From Amyelois transitella (lineage: Eukaryota > Arthropoda > Insecta > Lepidoptera > Pyralidae): a DNA stretch of 64,000 nt. Where the stretch lies: positions 3,313,501-3,377,500 of the forward strand of contig NC_083510.1 of the NCBI RefSeq assembly GCF_032362555.1. Reading direction: 5' to 3'. Below are positions 1 through 13,800 of the stretch, piece by piece (within the stretch, counting starts at the first letter, position 1; every line of letters starts with the position of its first letter). A model generated the notes under the pieces. That model saw only the letters and a program-made list of their open reading frames with translations, had not been told where the DNA came from and did no database searches. Position numbers and translations under genes: made by a program.

Positions 1-787
1 TGCATTGGATTAAGTCAAAACACCTTACAAAGCGTGAAAATAATTGTATTACCTATCTACTTATATACTAGTACAGATATTCGAGTAGTTAAATATAGAT
101 TCAGTAATAGTAGCAATACATTTACAAGACGGTAAGTCACGTGGTCATATATTGAGAAAAAAAAAAGAGCTTTTGCTATTTTTATTGTTTCCGTTACCTG
201 TTTAGTATTCCTAAGAACATTTTAGGCCAAAAGCAAAGAAAATTACCTACGAATGCGTAATTCTTGTTTACCAACAGTCTACGACGAATTTTCCACGGAG
301 ATTTCCCCTCAGACGAGAGCTGTGATATACTGCTGTCTCTCTCCCACCAGCGATCGATGTGACCTTGGCAGTGCCGGGGGCTTTTAGCCCTAATGGCAAT
401 AGATAGGTATTATACTTTCAGCGGTGGGAATCAAGTGTAGAACAATACAATCTGCTTTAAGTGAGGGCTGATCTTACTGTCTAAGCCAATAAATTTACTT
501 CTTATATTTATAAGTAAATTTTTACTTGATTGACTTTGATTAATTAACAGGACGTAGCCTCTATTACTCATAGAGGATTTATTAGTCTTAGTACCAAAGG
601 TACTAAGAAGAAACGATAATTGGCACAAAAATTTTTGAATATGTTCGTTATAAACAAAAATCTTTTTTTTTAATAATACTCGTTTTAGTATACTACATTC
701 ACTATTATTACACTTAACACACACATACTATGTCAATTAAGGATGTCCTGGTAAAGGGTCAGATCACACGAAACCGCCATGCAGCTT

Positions 788-888
788 GCATGAAGAGAGT
801 TATGAATGTGGATGAAGCGAAGGAAGGATGCAGAGATCGTGGCAAGTGGAAAGAGGTAGTCGTGATTTTATGTATGTATGTATGTATA
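788..888 (+). repeat. RTE-type non-LTR retrotransposon 3' end
   Basis: This is a short 5'-truncated copy. Its translated part reads RDRGKWKEVV, typical of the last codons of an RTE-type reverse transcriptase, and is followed directly by a (TATG)n tail. It lacks the 'tctgcctacccctccggg' block present in the copy at 1284-1406, so it has an internal deletion. Confidence 0.65.
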
Positions 889-1283
889 CTATGTCAAAAA
901 GGAATATTGTTTTCTTCTATTATAGAAAACATATTATAACCAAGGAAAACAAAAATTAGACAACCTATTTCTTGTCGGCTTAAATTCGCCTGTCAAGGCG
1001 GCATGTAAGGTTCGCAGTCATTACGAAGTTACGTGGTTTACTGCTTAATGGATCCACCACTTAGTCGATAATCTTTCTTTGAAAAGAAATAGTTAGATTT
1101 TTCTTTCATATTTCAGTAAATCTTAATCGCCTTTTACAAAATCGCCATAACCGTCCTCATCTCTCTAAACCTTGAGTTCGCCAGTTGTTTGAAAGCATAA
1201 ATACCTAATTCAATCTTACGTTACTGTTGTTACCGTTTTTTACCTCTAAACGTTAAATTATCAGTTAACATAACTATTGTTTG

Positions 1284-1406
1284 AAGAGTTATGAATGTGG
1301 ACGAAGCGAAAGAAGTATGCAGAGATCGTGGCAAGTGGAAAGAGGTAGTCTCTGCCTACCCCTCCGGGAAAGAGGCGTGATTTTTATGTATGTATGTATG
1401 TATGTA
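1284..1406 (+). repeat. RTE-type non-LTR retrotransposon 3' end
   Basis: This is the fullest of the family in the window. The frame encodes RDRGKWKEVVSAYPSGKEA, then a stop, then a (TATG)n tail. The 5' truncation and tandem-repeat tail are what target-primed reverse transcription leaves. Related copies lie at 788-888, 25849-25950, 36265-36352 (minus) and 37857-38063 (minus). Confidence 0.7.
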
Positions 1407-4400
1407 ACATAACTAATGTACCTACGTAGGATTTGATACTTTACGCCACGATTTTATATATGCTTATCTTAACAACCGCCGTAATACTTACCCGGAAACC
1501 AATTTAAAGTTGTACAGAAATAATCAAAGCAATCAATAAGTCCCAGGGCCCGTGTGCTCTATTTATAGCCGCTCGCACTCAGTGCAACGCCGGTGCATTA
1601 CCCGGGCAGGACTTAGGCACTTAGAACTCATCTTACATGGGACATTATATAACATCTGCATCTTCTACCTGATGTAAGTTCGAGTTACATCCTCACCTCT
1701 CTCAGGAGATAAGCTCGACGTTTGCAAAACGCAAATACCAACCCGATACGAATATGACCATATTGGAAAATGTTGAGTTGTTAATATGATGAGTAGCGAA
1801 TATGTTGAAAAGAATCAGCCTGGCCTGGCGCACACTACGACTACTAATGTTTTCTTTGCTATCAAACCAGCATGGAAGGAGTAATGTCAGCAGGTTCTTT
1901 TTATGAAAACTTTTATTCGTCAGCTTTTGAATAGGTAACAGGAACTTACAGAAAATACAGAAATCCTCGATCAGTAGTTACTCCCTTACACTTCCAGAAA
2001 CATACTGATTTTTTCAGTTAATATTCTTGATGAGTGCGTCTATTATTTCCGCTCAATAACAGAGTCAAACTTATTATATTCAGATTGAACAAATAGAGCC
2101 AAAAAATTCCATAGTAAATATGGCTATAATGAATGGCAATTGGCGTAATGGTTGTTTTTGTCGGTCTAATGGCTTCTGAAATATAATATCCTGAAATAAA
2201 GCAGGCGAAAGTAACAAGCCAAACGATAATAAACTATAACATTCGACGATAGATGCTAAAATCGACAAATTATTCAGTTTTGCGGTTGTGTTTAAGTAAG
2301 TGCCAATATTTAATGTTTACCTCGTCATGGTGATATTGGTAGATTAAATGCATATTTGCTTCATTTTATAGGTTCATATAATATTAGAAACTAGCCAAGT
2401 CTTTCATATCATATGACGTCGTGCTTAAGTCTAATCATAAAGTAGATACTTATATAGGTATACCTTTCTGAACTACTCCTAAGTGTTTTTATGATAAATT
2501 GAAACAAATGACACAAATTGAACTAGCCCCGAAGCAAGTTCTTGTAACAGGATAGCTGAATAAAATAGCAACAAATAAAAAATTGTAATGAAGAAACAGC
2601 GAAATATAAGACTTGTCATAAGGCCTAGGCCTACTCAAAGATATTTTATATTTTATCATCAGTTTTTTAAATATCTTCATAGTATCTATCTAAGTATAGA
2701 TAGATTTATGCAGTGTTCAGCGGACGGATCGCGAGGTTTGAAGCCGCAATGAAATTTAAAATTTAGGAATACCATAAGGATGAGAGAAATACTGATTTTC
2801 AGTATAATACACTTCTAATACTCTATGGAAGTAGATAATCCCTAGGTACACTCTGTATAATGTATCACAAAGATTTATGATTGAAAATCCTTTAATTTTA
2901 TAATTCATAAGAAATGCTTATTCATAAAATAAGTGCATTATACTTATGAGCTTATCCCAAACTCAATGTAAGATTTAAAAAATGATTGATTGTAGGTACT
3001 TTAAAACTTGCTAAGGCCTCTTAAGAATTTTTGTTACTTATTCAGCCGAGCCAAACCGTTGCACAAAAGAATTCTAGGTCTTACAGAGCTTACGTCATTT
3101 CTTATATCCTATACCTTATTCGAGTCCTGAAACTACCTACATTCAGATTCCAGAGGGAAGGGGCGAGGGGCCAAGGTAGTCGATAGCTCCGCGCGTGCGT
3201 CCTATCCCTTCACCTCGACGTAAAGTTGCAATTTATTCCCTACGACCTTGGAATAGAGGCTTCATAATTTCAATCTGGAGGAGGCTTGGTTCTAGAAAGG
3301 ACGGCAGATTATCGGAAGTTCCAATTAACTGCCAATTTGTATTAATTCCAAGCGGAAAGTTGATCATTTATGATCTCAAATACAGTATTGAAACCATGTT
3401 GCCTCTTCAAAATTTGAAAGAAACTTATGTTTAAGCAAAATTTTTCCTTGAGACTTAGCTTTGGCTTTTTCTCTTTAAGACCTTTTTACAAACAGTGAAT
3501 ACAGTAGTACAAAAGTACAGTAATTTTTTCAATTGAAAGTTCCATTCCACCAACCCTAGACTCCTCTGGAGGTTAAGACCCCTGAGGGTGGTTCAAAGTA
3601 CTCTTAGAGCTATACTTAGCCTAGTGGCTGCAGTTGTGCGTTGATTGAAAGTTAAGATTTTTTTGTAAAAAAGGATGCCAATGCAATACCTATTCATACA
3701 GCTGTTCCTCGCTGATTCCCTTTTTCAAATTAAAATATATCCTGTTCTTTCATCATATACGCAAAAACTTTAACCTTTCCTTTCATTTGTCTTAAGTAGC
3801 AAATTAAGCCGAAACTTTAAAGCTTTGCCGCATATGCATAACTACTGTGGTGTTCATATCTGCACTGTTGAAATTTTGATTTCAAATCGCACGACGTTAA
3901 AGTTTCTTAACCTATCAAGTGGTAACAGTTTCCAATTTCAGTTCTTTGTTATTCCACCATTATTTACGTATTACCTTTACAATAAGTCTGCGATACAAAG
4001 GTGGTATACATTTCTATGTGTACTCCACTGTACTGTACTCCAGATTTTGGAGGAGATCCTAAAAGCATATAAGAAGAGGACATCAATCATAAAAACAAAA
4101 GACGGTGCAGTCGCAGTAAACGGGCATTTTCGCAAACTGAATAAGTTGCAGTAAATAGGTATGCATCGATCGTTTGCACCCACGGCTTGCACCGACCACC
4201 GACCTACTTGCAGGTCAAACCACGCCCCCACCACCCCCTTTCATTCAAGCCCGGTTACCTTTCTAGAAACAAGCATTTTGGGGAGGAACATTTGCATAAT
4301 TAAGTAATTAGGAACGTTGGCTTGAGACAGATTTTTTTTAAGTAACTGCTTACCTTAGTAATTAAGCAGGTAACTTTGTGTAAGTTCTTAACTTAATTAA

Positions 4401-4684
4401 AAAAGTTACTTTGGGATGTAAGGAAAATTTGCATTAAGTCCTATTGTACCTTTGTGGCTCAATAAAGTTTGAAATAAATAAAAATATAGGTATGTAAATC
4501 TTTCCTGAAATTTGAACAGCTTGAATAAAATTAAAATTATCAATATGTGATAATGTTTCTACTTATGGAGGATATAGCATAAAAAAAAATATACCTAAGT
4601 AGGTAGGTAAAATATAGGTCGCTTGGATTAGGTAATGTAGTACCTAATGATTGTTCGATTTGGAATTAAATTACTGTCTTATAA

Positions 4685-4862
4685 CTAGTTTTGCGCGAGA
4701 CTTTGCTTCCCAGAATTTCCAAAAACAAAATAAGGTCTTAAGTAACTGTTGAAGGTCTATTTTATCTTCTTATGTAAAACATTTCGGAAAAATCGGTCCA
4801 GTAGTTTTTGAATTTAATCGTAACAAACAAAAATAAAAACCGTTTATTTTTATATTAGCCTG
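4685..4862 (-). mobile_element. Helitron-like fragment
   Basis: On the minus strand this carries the 'actactggaccgatttttcc' type block common in lepidopteran non-autonomous Helitrons and ends in CTAG at 4685-4688. The GC-rich 3' hairpin is degraded, so it is a decayed copy. Confidence 0.45.
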
Positions 4863-5481
4863 GATTTTCTTAAAACAAGTGTTACACAATGTTACATCTA
4901 TCTGCCTAAGACCAACCTCTTTTGGGATTTTTAGTTACCTATCTACTGTTTATTTCAGAGCATTGACTATCATTATGTAAGCGTTCATACACAATGAGCG
5001 ACTAGGCTAATGCCCTCAGGTCAATAGCAGGACGTCAGAATTATAAGCTACCTCCGTTACTTGAACCTTGACAAGGGTATTACGTGTGCAATAGACAGGT
5101 AGGTCAGGTATATAGGTAGAAGTTTTAGATAACGACATCTTGGTGTTCATTATCTAATCTTTATTACCTATTAAAATATTTGTCAATATTTTTTACGTAT
5201 GGTGCTTATATAAGACCTTCGTCTGCAAATACAGCTCGATACTATTCGGTTCAGTACTTACCCCGTGCCTTTATCGGATCTCCTGTGGAAAGATCAGATC
5301 AAGACATGCCTAAGTCCAAAAGCTTTTAAAAGTACCTAACGAATGTGATAGTAGCGAAAGATGTACTGCCTACCATCCTGCACCCAAAAAGAGTACAGGA
5401 ATGGAATTGAAATTCAGGAATTGATATGCTAGATTCCATAGAACTCCTAAATTGTGGGTTAACATAACATATAATAAAGTA

Positions 5482-5694
5482 TATATCCCTTGCGGGTTAG
5501 ACAGAGCCAACACTCATTAAAATTATGAAAGACCACGTTCAGCAATTTGGCATAGTAATAGAATTGAGATTTAAAAAGTGACAGTGAAAGAAGAATCCCA
5601 AATTATAAGATTATCCCTTTGTCGCCTTTTACGAGATCCATGGGGAAGAGTGGTCCTATTCTTTTTTATATTGGCGCCGGAATCCTCACGGCAC
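5482..5694 (-). repeat. SINE-like dispersed family, copy 1
   Basis: This is a minus-strand copy of the most abundant repeat in the window. The full unit is about 255 bp. Its head is 'gtgccgtgtggttcccggca', its middle contains 'ggcgatgggctagcaacctg', and its tail part contains 'gactgttggctctgtctacc' followed by (TATG)n. The best complete copy is at 35514-35772. No protein frame is conserved between copies, and I could not find convincing Pol III boxes, so the class is uncertain. Confidence 0.7.
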
Positions 5695-6587
5695 AAAATT
5701 ACTTTAAATTTAATACAGTTATTTTAAATTATTAGAAAAGCAAGGGATAATTAGAGAAGGCATAAATTAAATAAAAATCCGACTATCGGTCTACATAATA
5801 TATTAATTACCACCACTAGCACAGATTTATAGTTACTAATAGCAGCGAAAGATTGTGCAGTTTGTACATCATCAAAGTTTATAAGGCTGAATGTGGTCAT
5901 GTATGTATGGCAAGCAGTGACATACCTACCGGTCAAAATGTAAGAAAATCATATAAATGTAGTTAAATCTACTTTTACACCTCAGACTAAGAACTAATTA
6001 TAATATCGATATGATTCATTGTATTCAACATAATTATTTTTATCTCGTTGGCATATCGAGTTTAAATTTGCATTTTTAGTATACTGATGGTTATAACCTT
6101 TATATTTTTTTAAATTTTAATTTCTCGCCAAGATTCTAGATCGCGTGTGTGCGCAAATTCTCTACCACTTGCCATATATGTTAGATCTTTATAAAGATAT
6201 AAAAAATAATTAAATCAATATACTCAAAAAAGAGATAATAGTACAGAGAAAGCTAGGTATCAAATACATTATGTGTTTGTTATCATCATAGAATAATATT
6301 TTTATGTGAATAAGCATTTACGACTTAGAAATAATTTGGAATACACTGGTTATACTCTGTTTTATTATTATTATTATAGCAATACTTTAATGAAAAATAC
6401 TCTTTTGTACAATCTCTACAGGCCATTATATAAGTCCAAATAATACTAGGGAACTAATTTCCATTTCTATTTTAATAAAAATTTACATAAAATGTTATTA
6501 CTTTACAAAACTAATAGTTAGGAGTAAGCAGTTGTTTATTTTGTTATTATGAAGAAATGTGAAAAAATCCTTTTATTAAGACAGATC

Positions 6588-6660
6588 TGCTGGGCTAGCA
6601 TGGTACGAGCGTCGATGTTTTCATCGCGCGATAAACTATCGCTGTCACGTTGCACGTTAT
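6588..6660 (-). repeat. GC-rich dispersed repeat (gatagtttatcgcgcg family)
   Basis: A short block around 'atcgcgcgataaactatcgc' recurs in related form at 31494-31583 and 36160-36235. Ends and target duplications could not be set, so the element type is unknown. Confidence 0.5.
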
Positions 6661-7422
6661 AATAAAAAAAGTGGCATATAATTGATAAACACAAATTGAA
6701 TGCCAGTTTACTTTTTTTTTCTTCCTATACATGCACTGGACAAGTGTTTACATATATAATCATATAAAATATACCATAGATACCATTACTTTATCGTGTG
6801 GTCATACATATTTATCGGGGTAGGCAGAGACTATGGATTTTGCTGTTGCTTGTATGCTTGTATATTAAGATGTTACACATAATACGTATACAATTTCCAA
6901 CCCGTGAAATACCATTTTGATAAGTTTTTGTAGGTTACTTAATCGCTTTTGCGCGAGATTCTAGAGAATAAATATAAGTTTACTTATCCAAAAAAATATT
7001 AAATCTAATTAAAACAGCCAGCCGATGAATGAGGTTCATTAAATTAAAGACGAAACGGATTTCTTCACATTTCAGTAACATATACAATTTACATATTTGC
7101 AATAAAACTTTATTAAACAATACGGCTGACTTTTCATAATCATAACAAACGCCTGTTTTTTTTTTATCTGCGCATAACTGTTTAAGCAACAGTGCTCTCA
7201 ACAGGCTAGAGTTATTTTTTATTGTTACTGAACTTGAGACAAGGGGAGGGTAAAAAAATATTTGCACAAGAAATCTACGAATACTTTGTATTGAAAATTC
7301 AGCCCTTATTGTTGCAACAATAGATACACTTTCACTTAAAACCATCCTTGTGTGTCCTGTTTTTCACTTTAACTTAACACCAGTTCACTGCACCAATTTG
7401 ACCCATTACTATTGTCCATTGA

Positions 7423-7788
7423 GTACCAATCATAATGTTAACGACATGTGGGACGCCAAATAACAACATGTGGGACATAAATACAAACAAAAAAATATAT
7501 TTGTAACGCTTTTCTTAAAGTCGCACTGACTTTTCCTTTTTTTTAGGATCAAACCACGCCACGTGACTTTTTAATAGAGCGACTAAAACCTTTTCTTTCA
7601 ATTCTTGAATAAAAAAAGATTGAAAGCACTATTCCGACACTAGTCACGATCTCACGATGTTTATTTCCTCATACTATTTTACCTTTCCTACGCGTTCCAC
7701 AAACTGTATTGTGTCCCACATACTACATTTCTGTCACAAAAACTATATTACGCGTCCCACACACCATATTTTCTATTATGATTGCTAC
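7423..7788. mobile_element. Possible terminal-inverted-repeat element at the GPS2 3' end
   Basis: The left end (gtaccaatcataat...tgtgggacg) is matched in inverted orientation by the right end (cgtcccaca...attatgattgctac). The internal word tgtgggac is repeated further. The element starts 62 bp beyond the GPS2 stop, so it probably lies in the GPS2 3' UTR. A minus-strand AATAAA (7660-7665) falls inside it and could serve as the GPS2 poly(A) signal. No clear target duplication is seen. Confidence 0.45.
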
Positions 7789-7849
7789 CATAATCTGCTC
7801 AATGTCAGTGCTAAGGTGGCTTGACAGGGTGTCGCCGGATGATTACTAG

Positions 7850-10800
7850 CTAATACCGGTGTCTGTTCGGATATATGTTGGGGTTCTGGACGTTGGGGTT
7901 CGACTGCTGCACCGGATAGCCCTGGGTAATACTACCAGGCTTTGATGGCTGGAAAGAAGGAAAGAAATAGTTTATTATTGTTGTCGAATAAATAATCATT
8001 AGTTTAGTAGTATAAGCATGTTGGTGTCGTCTGTACGTGTCGAATTATTTATGTGGCAAAACAACGTTTGCCGGGACAGCTAGTATATGAAAAAAAATCT
8101 AACCGGCATATTGTTATGATGCTGCGGATGTTGAGGATGCGAGAGGTGGAGGCCGTAGCCGCCACTGCTGCTCACTGACGGGTGGTGGGCCTCGCTCAGC
8201 CCCAGTAAAACTTGAGGCTGGAATTTAAAAGACAATATGAATAAATATTGGATCACTTATAGCCACAACTTTTGTCTTAGACAAACGTAAAAAAAATCAA
8301 GGTTAAAAAATACAGAACAGGTAAATCTATCCCACCGCTGCCACCATATATTGTCATTAACAACACAATGTCTGGATAACAACTGCTTTATTTAAAAAGT
8401 ATATATGACAATCTATGAATCATAAATACTTCAGCGTAGTGGTAGAGTCAGTGAGAAAATTTAAATCCTACCACATATTGTGTGTACCATTGAGACTTTT
8501 CAGAGTTATGGACATTCGATGCTCTTTCGGTGAAAGACAAATTCGTGAGGCATGAGTGATAACAGGCAACTGGATGTATAACCATGATCCAATATGGGTT
8601 AGGTTCACCTGCAAAGGTCCTCTGCAGAGACAACGAGACGGACGAGAAGTCTCTTCATGTAAAAACCTGAATTGTTCAATCCAGGATCATGGTCAAAGAC
8701 GTACCTTGAGGTGAGAATGTAACCGAGAATTGTTGGAGTCTCACCTGTGCGTCTTTCTTCGGCTCCTGATGTTGTTGTCCTTCTCTATTCTTCAATAAGT
8801 CCAAATACAATTGCGGCGGTTGTGGCGCGGGCGCATACATCAAGTTAGAGTGGTGGGGAGTGTGCGGCGTGTGGGGGGTATGCGGCGTGTGGGCGGTGTG
8901 CGCGTGGTGCGCGTACAGCAGTGGCGGGGGGCGTTCCCCCACCACCCCCACGACGCCTGAAGTAGGCATTGCGTAGTATCCCGAAGAAGAGATGGAAGAT
9001 CCGCCGGCACCAGAACCGTATTGAGACGATTCTGTTGGTAATGATCATTTTAGTATGTGGTTTTTTTATTTATGACCATGAAAGTTTGCATTATTTTATG
9101 TATGCGCTGATACACGACGAGTGAAATATTTATTTAATTAGCAATAGTGTCCGACCGAAGCTTCGGCTTCGGCTTCGGCTTCGGCCACCTTCGGCCAAAA
9201 AATCCACCTTCGGCGAAACATTCGGCTTCGGCCCAAAATCCGGCCGAAGCCGAAGGTTTCGCCGAAGGTCCGAGCGACCGTCGAGATTGAACGAACTGTT
9301 ACGAAAGTCATGAGGCGGCGGGGAGTCACTGTCAAAATATCACATTGCTGATTGCATGCATCAAAACAAGTCCGTACGTGTATTTAAACGAGTGTTTTTG
9401 TAAGAAATCAAATCATTATTTTTACCAGTAGGTAAATCACAAACTTTTATCTATACATATAATAAAACAGTAAAAATATTTTGTCTGTACATTTAGTATT
9501 TTCGACTGAAATGGATAGAGGGATACTTAGAATGAATAATAAAAAAAGCAAAAATATTTTTTTTTAATTTCTTGTCTGTCTGTCTGTATGTATGATCACG
9601 ATTATCTCCGAAAGTACTAAACCGATTTACTTCAAACTTTCACCAATTGCTTTGTTTTAACTCAGAATAACATTTAAAGTTTGTTTCATCAAAATCGGTT
9701 CACAAAAAAAAAAGTTATCGACATTTGAATGAACTCAAGGCATCAGTATGCCGGCAAATAAGTTACGAAATTAAAAATTCAAAGTCATTTATCATTATAC
9801 GACGGCATTATACCTATAACATATAAATATAAGTGAAAGGCGACTAAGGGATGGGCTTACAAACTTGGGATTCTTTTTTAGGCGATGGGCGAGCAACCTA
9901 TCACTTTTTGAATCTCAATTCTATCATTAAGTCAAATAGCTGAACGTGGCCATTCAGTCTTTTCAAGTCTGTTGGCTCTGTCTACCCCGCAAGGGATAAA
10001 GACGTGACCATATGTATGTAGTCTACTTTAATTTCCACACCAACGCAACGGCTTCGATGGTCCAGTGGTTAGCCCGTGAGACTGTGAAGTTGGCGGTCCA
10101 AGTTCGAATCCCAACAATTACAAGATATTTTTTATTATTAAAAATATATTTTTTTTTGTATTGTTTGAGTATTTTATGTAAAAAAACTGAAAATCAAAAT
10201 ACTACATATAATAAAACGGTAAAAATATTTTTTCTGTACATTTAATATTTTGACTGAAACGGATAGAGAATTTTTTTATTACATTTTTTGTCTGTCTGTA
10301 TCTGACTGTATGATTAAAATTCAACTCGAAATTTACGCGGACGAAGTCGCGGGCAACAGCTAGTTTATCTCTAAACCAACCACCTCTATGATATATCATC
10401 AACTTCTATATGAGACAGTCAATATATAAACCTTCAATATTGAGGTTTTGAAATGATTTTAATATTAATTGTAGCTTGTAGACAATATTGAACAAAATTA
10501 ATTACTGAGTGCTGAGAGAATATAAACCTTCGGCTTCGGCTTCGGCCGAAGGTTGTGGCGATAGCCGATTAATCGGCTTCGGCTTCGGCTTCGGCCAAAA
10601 ATAGACCTTCGGTCGGACACTAATTAGCAACAATATAAAATTAGAATTCAATAATTAATAACTATTTATCCCTGTCATCATAGACTTAACAACTATGGCT
10701 AAATAAACTGATCAGGCAGGTAACCGACCGTAAAATAATATTGCCAAATCTATTCACGGTAACTATAGGTATTAAATTTACATGCTGTTTAGTTGAGTAT

Positions 10801-13800
10801 TTACATACACAAAAGTATATACATAGGTATACAAAAAGTGCAATACCGATGACAGACATGAGACACACATTCAACTATCCTATTATATATGTATATAACA
10901 GTTTATTGTATGGATAAAATGTCGCATAAGCCAATTTACCACATTAATTAGCAACATTATAAATATCGTAAAAAAATTGTGTCGAATCATATTTTTGTTA
11001 TATTTAGACGAAACACAGAGACAAGGACAAAACACATAGACAAGGATAAGCAGATAAACAAAGACAACACAACATAAAAATCAAGCAGTTTAGATCAGAA
11101 CCAAAAAGTGGGGTAGGCAAGGAAAGACGACATTGTCATAAGATTTTTTTTAAACCCATGCAGTTAGGATGGTTAATTAAACAGAAAATAAGAACTCAAA
11201 ATAATTAAATGACCACTTCAAGTGAGACAACCCTTTTATTAAAATACCAATTTGACCTGTTTTCACAGCTATATCGATAAAACAGGCTACATACAATTTT
11301 TACATGAAATGCATTTAATGTGCAATGAGATTTATTTAACAAAATCATTTTTAATATTACTAACTTTTACCCGCAGTTTCGCCTGAGCGAATTCAGCGCC
11401 AGGAATAAAGAAAAATCCTACAGAAACCTTAGTTTTCATCCTTAATGTTATATTCACGAAAACACGACATTTCAAAAACATTGGTTCAGTAGATTAAGCG
11501 TGAAGAGGTAACAAACAAGCTTACTTTCGCATGTATAATATTAGTTGGGATTCTTATGTGAGTAATTAGACATCAGTTGTTTTTCATCATTCCTTAATCC
11601 CAAAAAAACATTCCTTAAAAATTAAAAGCTATTTAATCTGGTGTTTTAAATCAAAGATTTAATCTTAAACGGCTTTTCAAATCAGGACCATAAGCGAATG
11701 CTACCACATTGTCGAGTTTACTGACAATGAAAATTGCTACACTTTATACTTATTTTAAATTGAGTATTTCACCTAAGAGAGAAAGATTAATATTAAAGAA
11801 TAAAGAATAGTGAGATGTTATTACTTAAGCAGACACGGAAATTGATAGATTTTTATGATTGCGAATATGATGCACTATCAAATTGATTCGCTTTTGTGTT
11901 AAATCATTTTAAAAGGAGTTAAAAGCGAAAAACGAGATCAAGAAACTGACAAGATAAAATATTGAACGAAAAGAACTGGTTTCAAGGATAATTAAAACCA
12001 GATTAAAGCACAAAATAACAAGGTGTTTGAGAGTATACAGAATATAGTTTTTGAAGAGAAACTGTAAAGAACAAAGACAATAAAATCAAAGTGCTGACAA
12101 GATACAGAAGTTAATAAAAAAAAAGAAAAAGGAATTAGAAGGGAAATAAAAAAATAAGAGAATTAAGTATTATGTGAGATGATAAGTTACAACACTGAAT
12201 CAAACATCTATGAAAACAACGAAAAAAGATATAAAACCATAAGAACTGAATGAAACATAAAATAAAAAATTTAAGTGGGAATAAAGAACATGGTAAATGG
12301 GATGTTTTGTAAGATGATAAGTTACAACACCGAATGAACTCATTTTTTCAGAGCACGGCATGTTAAATCATTTAAAGAAAAAAAAATATACCAAACACAA
12401 GAACTGAATGAACATAAAATAACATAGGAATATAGAAGACATTATAGTTAACAGGGATACTAATAATAAAAAGAGATAAGACAGGGTAAATGAGGTGTTA
12501 CATGAGATGATAAGCTACAACACCGAATGAACTCACTGTTCCAGAGTACAGCACGTGTTAACTGACGGCTCATGCGGCCATCTTCTACCTCTGCAAAAAA
12601 AATCAAAATCGCTTTGCTTTCACAACACATTAAATCTTAACACATATTTAAATTTTTAAAGGAACAAATATAAGGTTATGTATATGACGGACGTATTTCA
12701 CTTGACTAAATTCTGACCACCTAAATGATTCAATAGCTAATTGGACAAATTAAATTACTAGTAAAATAGAATTATTGTTATTGAATCATTTCCTTCTTCG
12801 TTGCTGACTAGCAACCAAATTTTAAATTATTAGTAGTCACATTTATGAACGCTAAAATATACAAGTTCCAAATAAGGAACTTTAAGAACTCTAATATTAT
12901 CAAAATGAACATGACTCTCTATTTTTAAAATGCTTAACGATGCTGAATGGGTGATGCCTATATATATAAAAAAAAACACTTCACACATCAACTTACTATG
13001 ATCAGAATATACAGGTTGATGTTTCATCTGTGGCTGTAATCTATGCGCGTATAACGTATAAGTTGGCGAAGGGCTGCGTTGCCTCTTAACACCGGCCTGT
13101 ATTGGCCCCCTCACAATCGTCTGTTGTTGCGGAAACAACATGTAGTTTGAGTGCTTGTTCTTGAACAAAGAGAGAAATGGGTTATAGGTGAGGTTGCTAA
13201 GCTAAAGGCTCTACTAAAATTTAACTGTGAGTGGTGAATGGGAGGTATAAAGTCAAGGCAATATTTTAGTTCGAAAAGTAAACTTTATTTAAACACAACG
13301 ATGTTTTAATCTTCGTTAACTACACTTCAACGATCAACGACAATGTCATGTAGACATTATCACAAATTATTAATTAAAGAATAAAATGGTGCCGTGTGAT
13401 TTGCGGCACTGTAGAATAGAAACACTCCATATCTTTCCCTTGGGTGTCGTAAAAGGCAGCTAAAATATTGGCTTATAAACTAAAGATTCCTATTGAGGCG
13501 ATAGGCTAGCAACCTGTCACTATTTTAATCTCAATTCCAATTCTAATTCTCTTTTTGAGACTGTTGGCTCTGTCTGCCTTGCGGGGACAAGGGATATAGA
13601 CGTGACTATATGTAAGTATATAAAAAAATACTTCCCGAAATACCTAAAAAAGTAAAGGACTAATGTAATACGAGGTATTTCTTGGCCGTTGCCTACTTAG
13701 ACGTATGGTGCCAGAGTAGAATAGCACCACCCTATATCTTCCCGTGGGTATTGTACGTGGCGATTAACGGATTTAGCGGGAGGTTGGCAGCCGCGCCTCC

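Larger units (their letters stand above)
1..7422. other. Intergenic, repeat-bearing, no gene recognised
   Basis: No open frame here shows a recognisable domain, conserved motif or exon series. The longest stop-free stretches are about 120 codons and have AT-rich, low-complexity translations. The visible content is two RTE 3' ends (788-888, 1284-1406), a Helitron-like fragment (4685-4862), one SINE-like copy (5482-5694) and one copy of a GC-rich dispersed repeat (6588-6660). The rest is AT-rich sequence in which I see nothing. Distal regulatory DNA or a non-coding RNA cannot be excluded from sequence alone. Confidence 0.6.
9145..10622. mobile_element. Non-autonomous hAT element with CTTCGG-repeat ends
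   Basis: A 16-bp perfect terminal inverted repeat (TAGTGTCCGACCGAAG) is flanked by an identical 8-bp duplication ATTAGCAA (9137-9144 and 10623-10630). The TAGTG start and 8-bp duplication are hallmarks of the hAT superfamily. Both ends continue into imperfect CTTCGG / CCGAAG hexamer arrays. No transposase frame remains. The interior holds Helitron-like and SINE insertions. It sits in the GPS2 intron 113 bp upstream (in gene sense) of exon 8745-9031. Confidence 0.85.

Noticed and set aside
3825-4154. 110-codon open frame and its antisense partner
   Set aside because: No domain, AT-rich codons, no splice context or conserved motif.
6980-7345. 121-codon minus-strand frame
   Set aside because: Longest frame in the left spacer, but the composition is low-complexity AT and no family is recognised.
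9138-9335. Minus-strand frame with an EAEAEA run
   Set aside because: Simple translation of the CTTCGG array at the hAT end, not a gene.
10050-10130. Functional tRNA gene
   Set aside because: A and B boxes exist but the acceptor and other arms do not pair; nested among repeats, so a SINE head is more likely.
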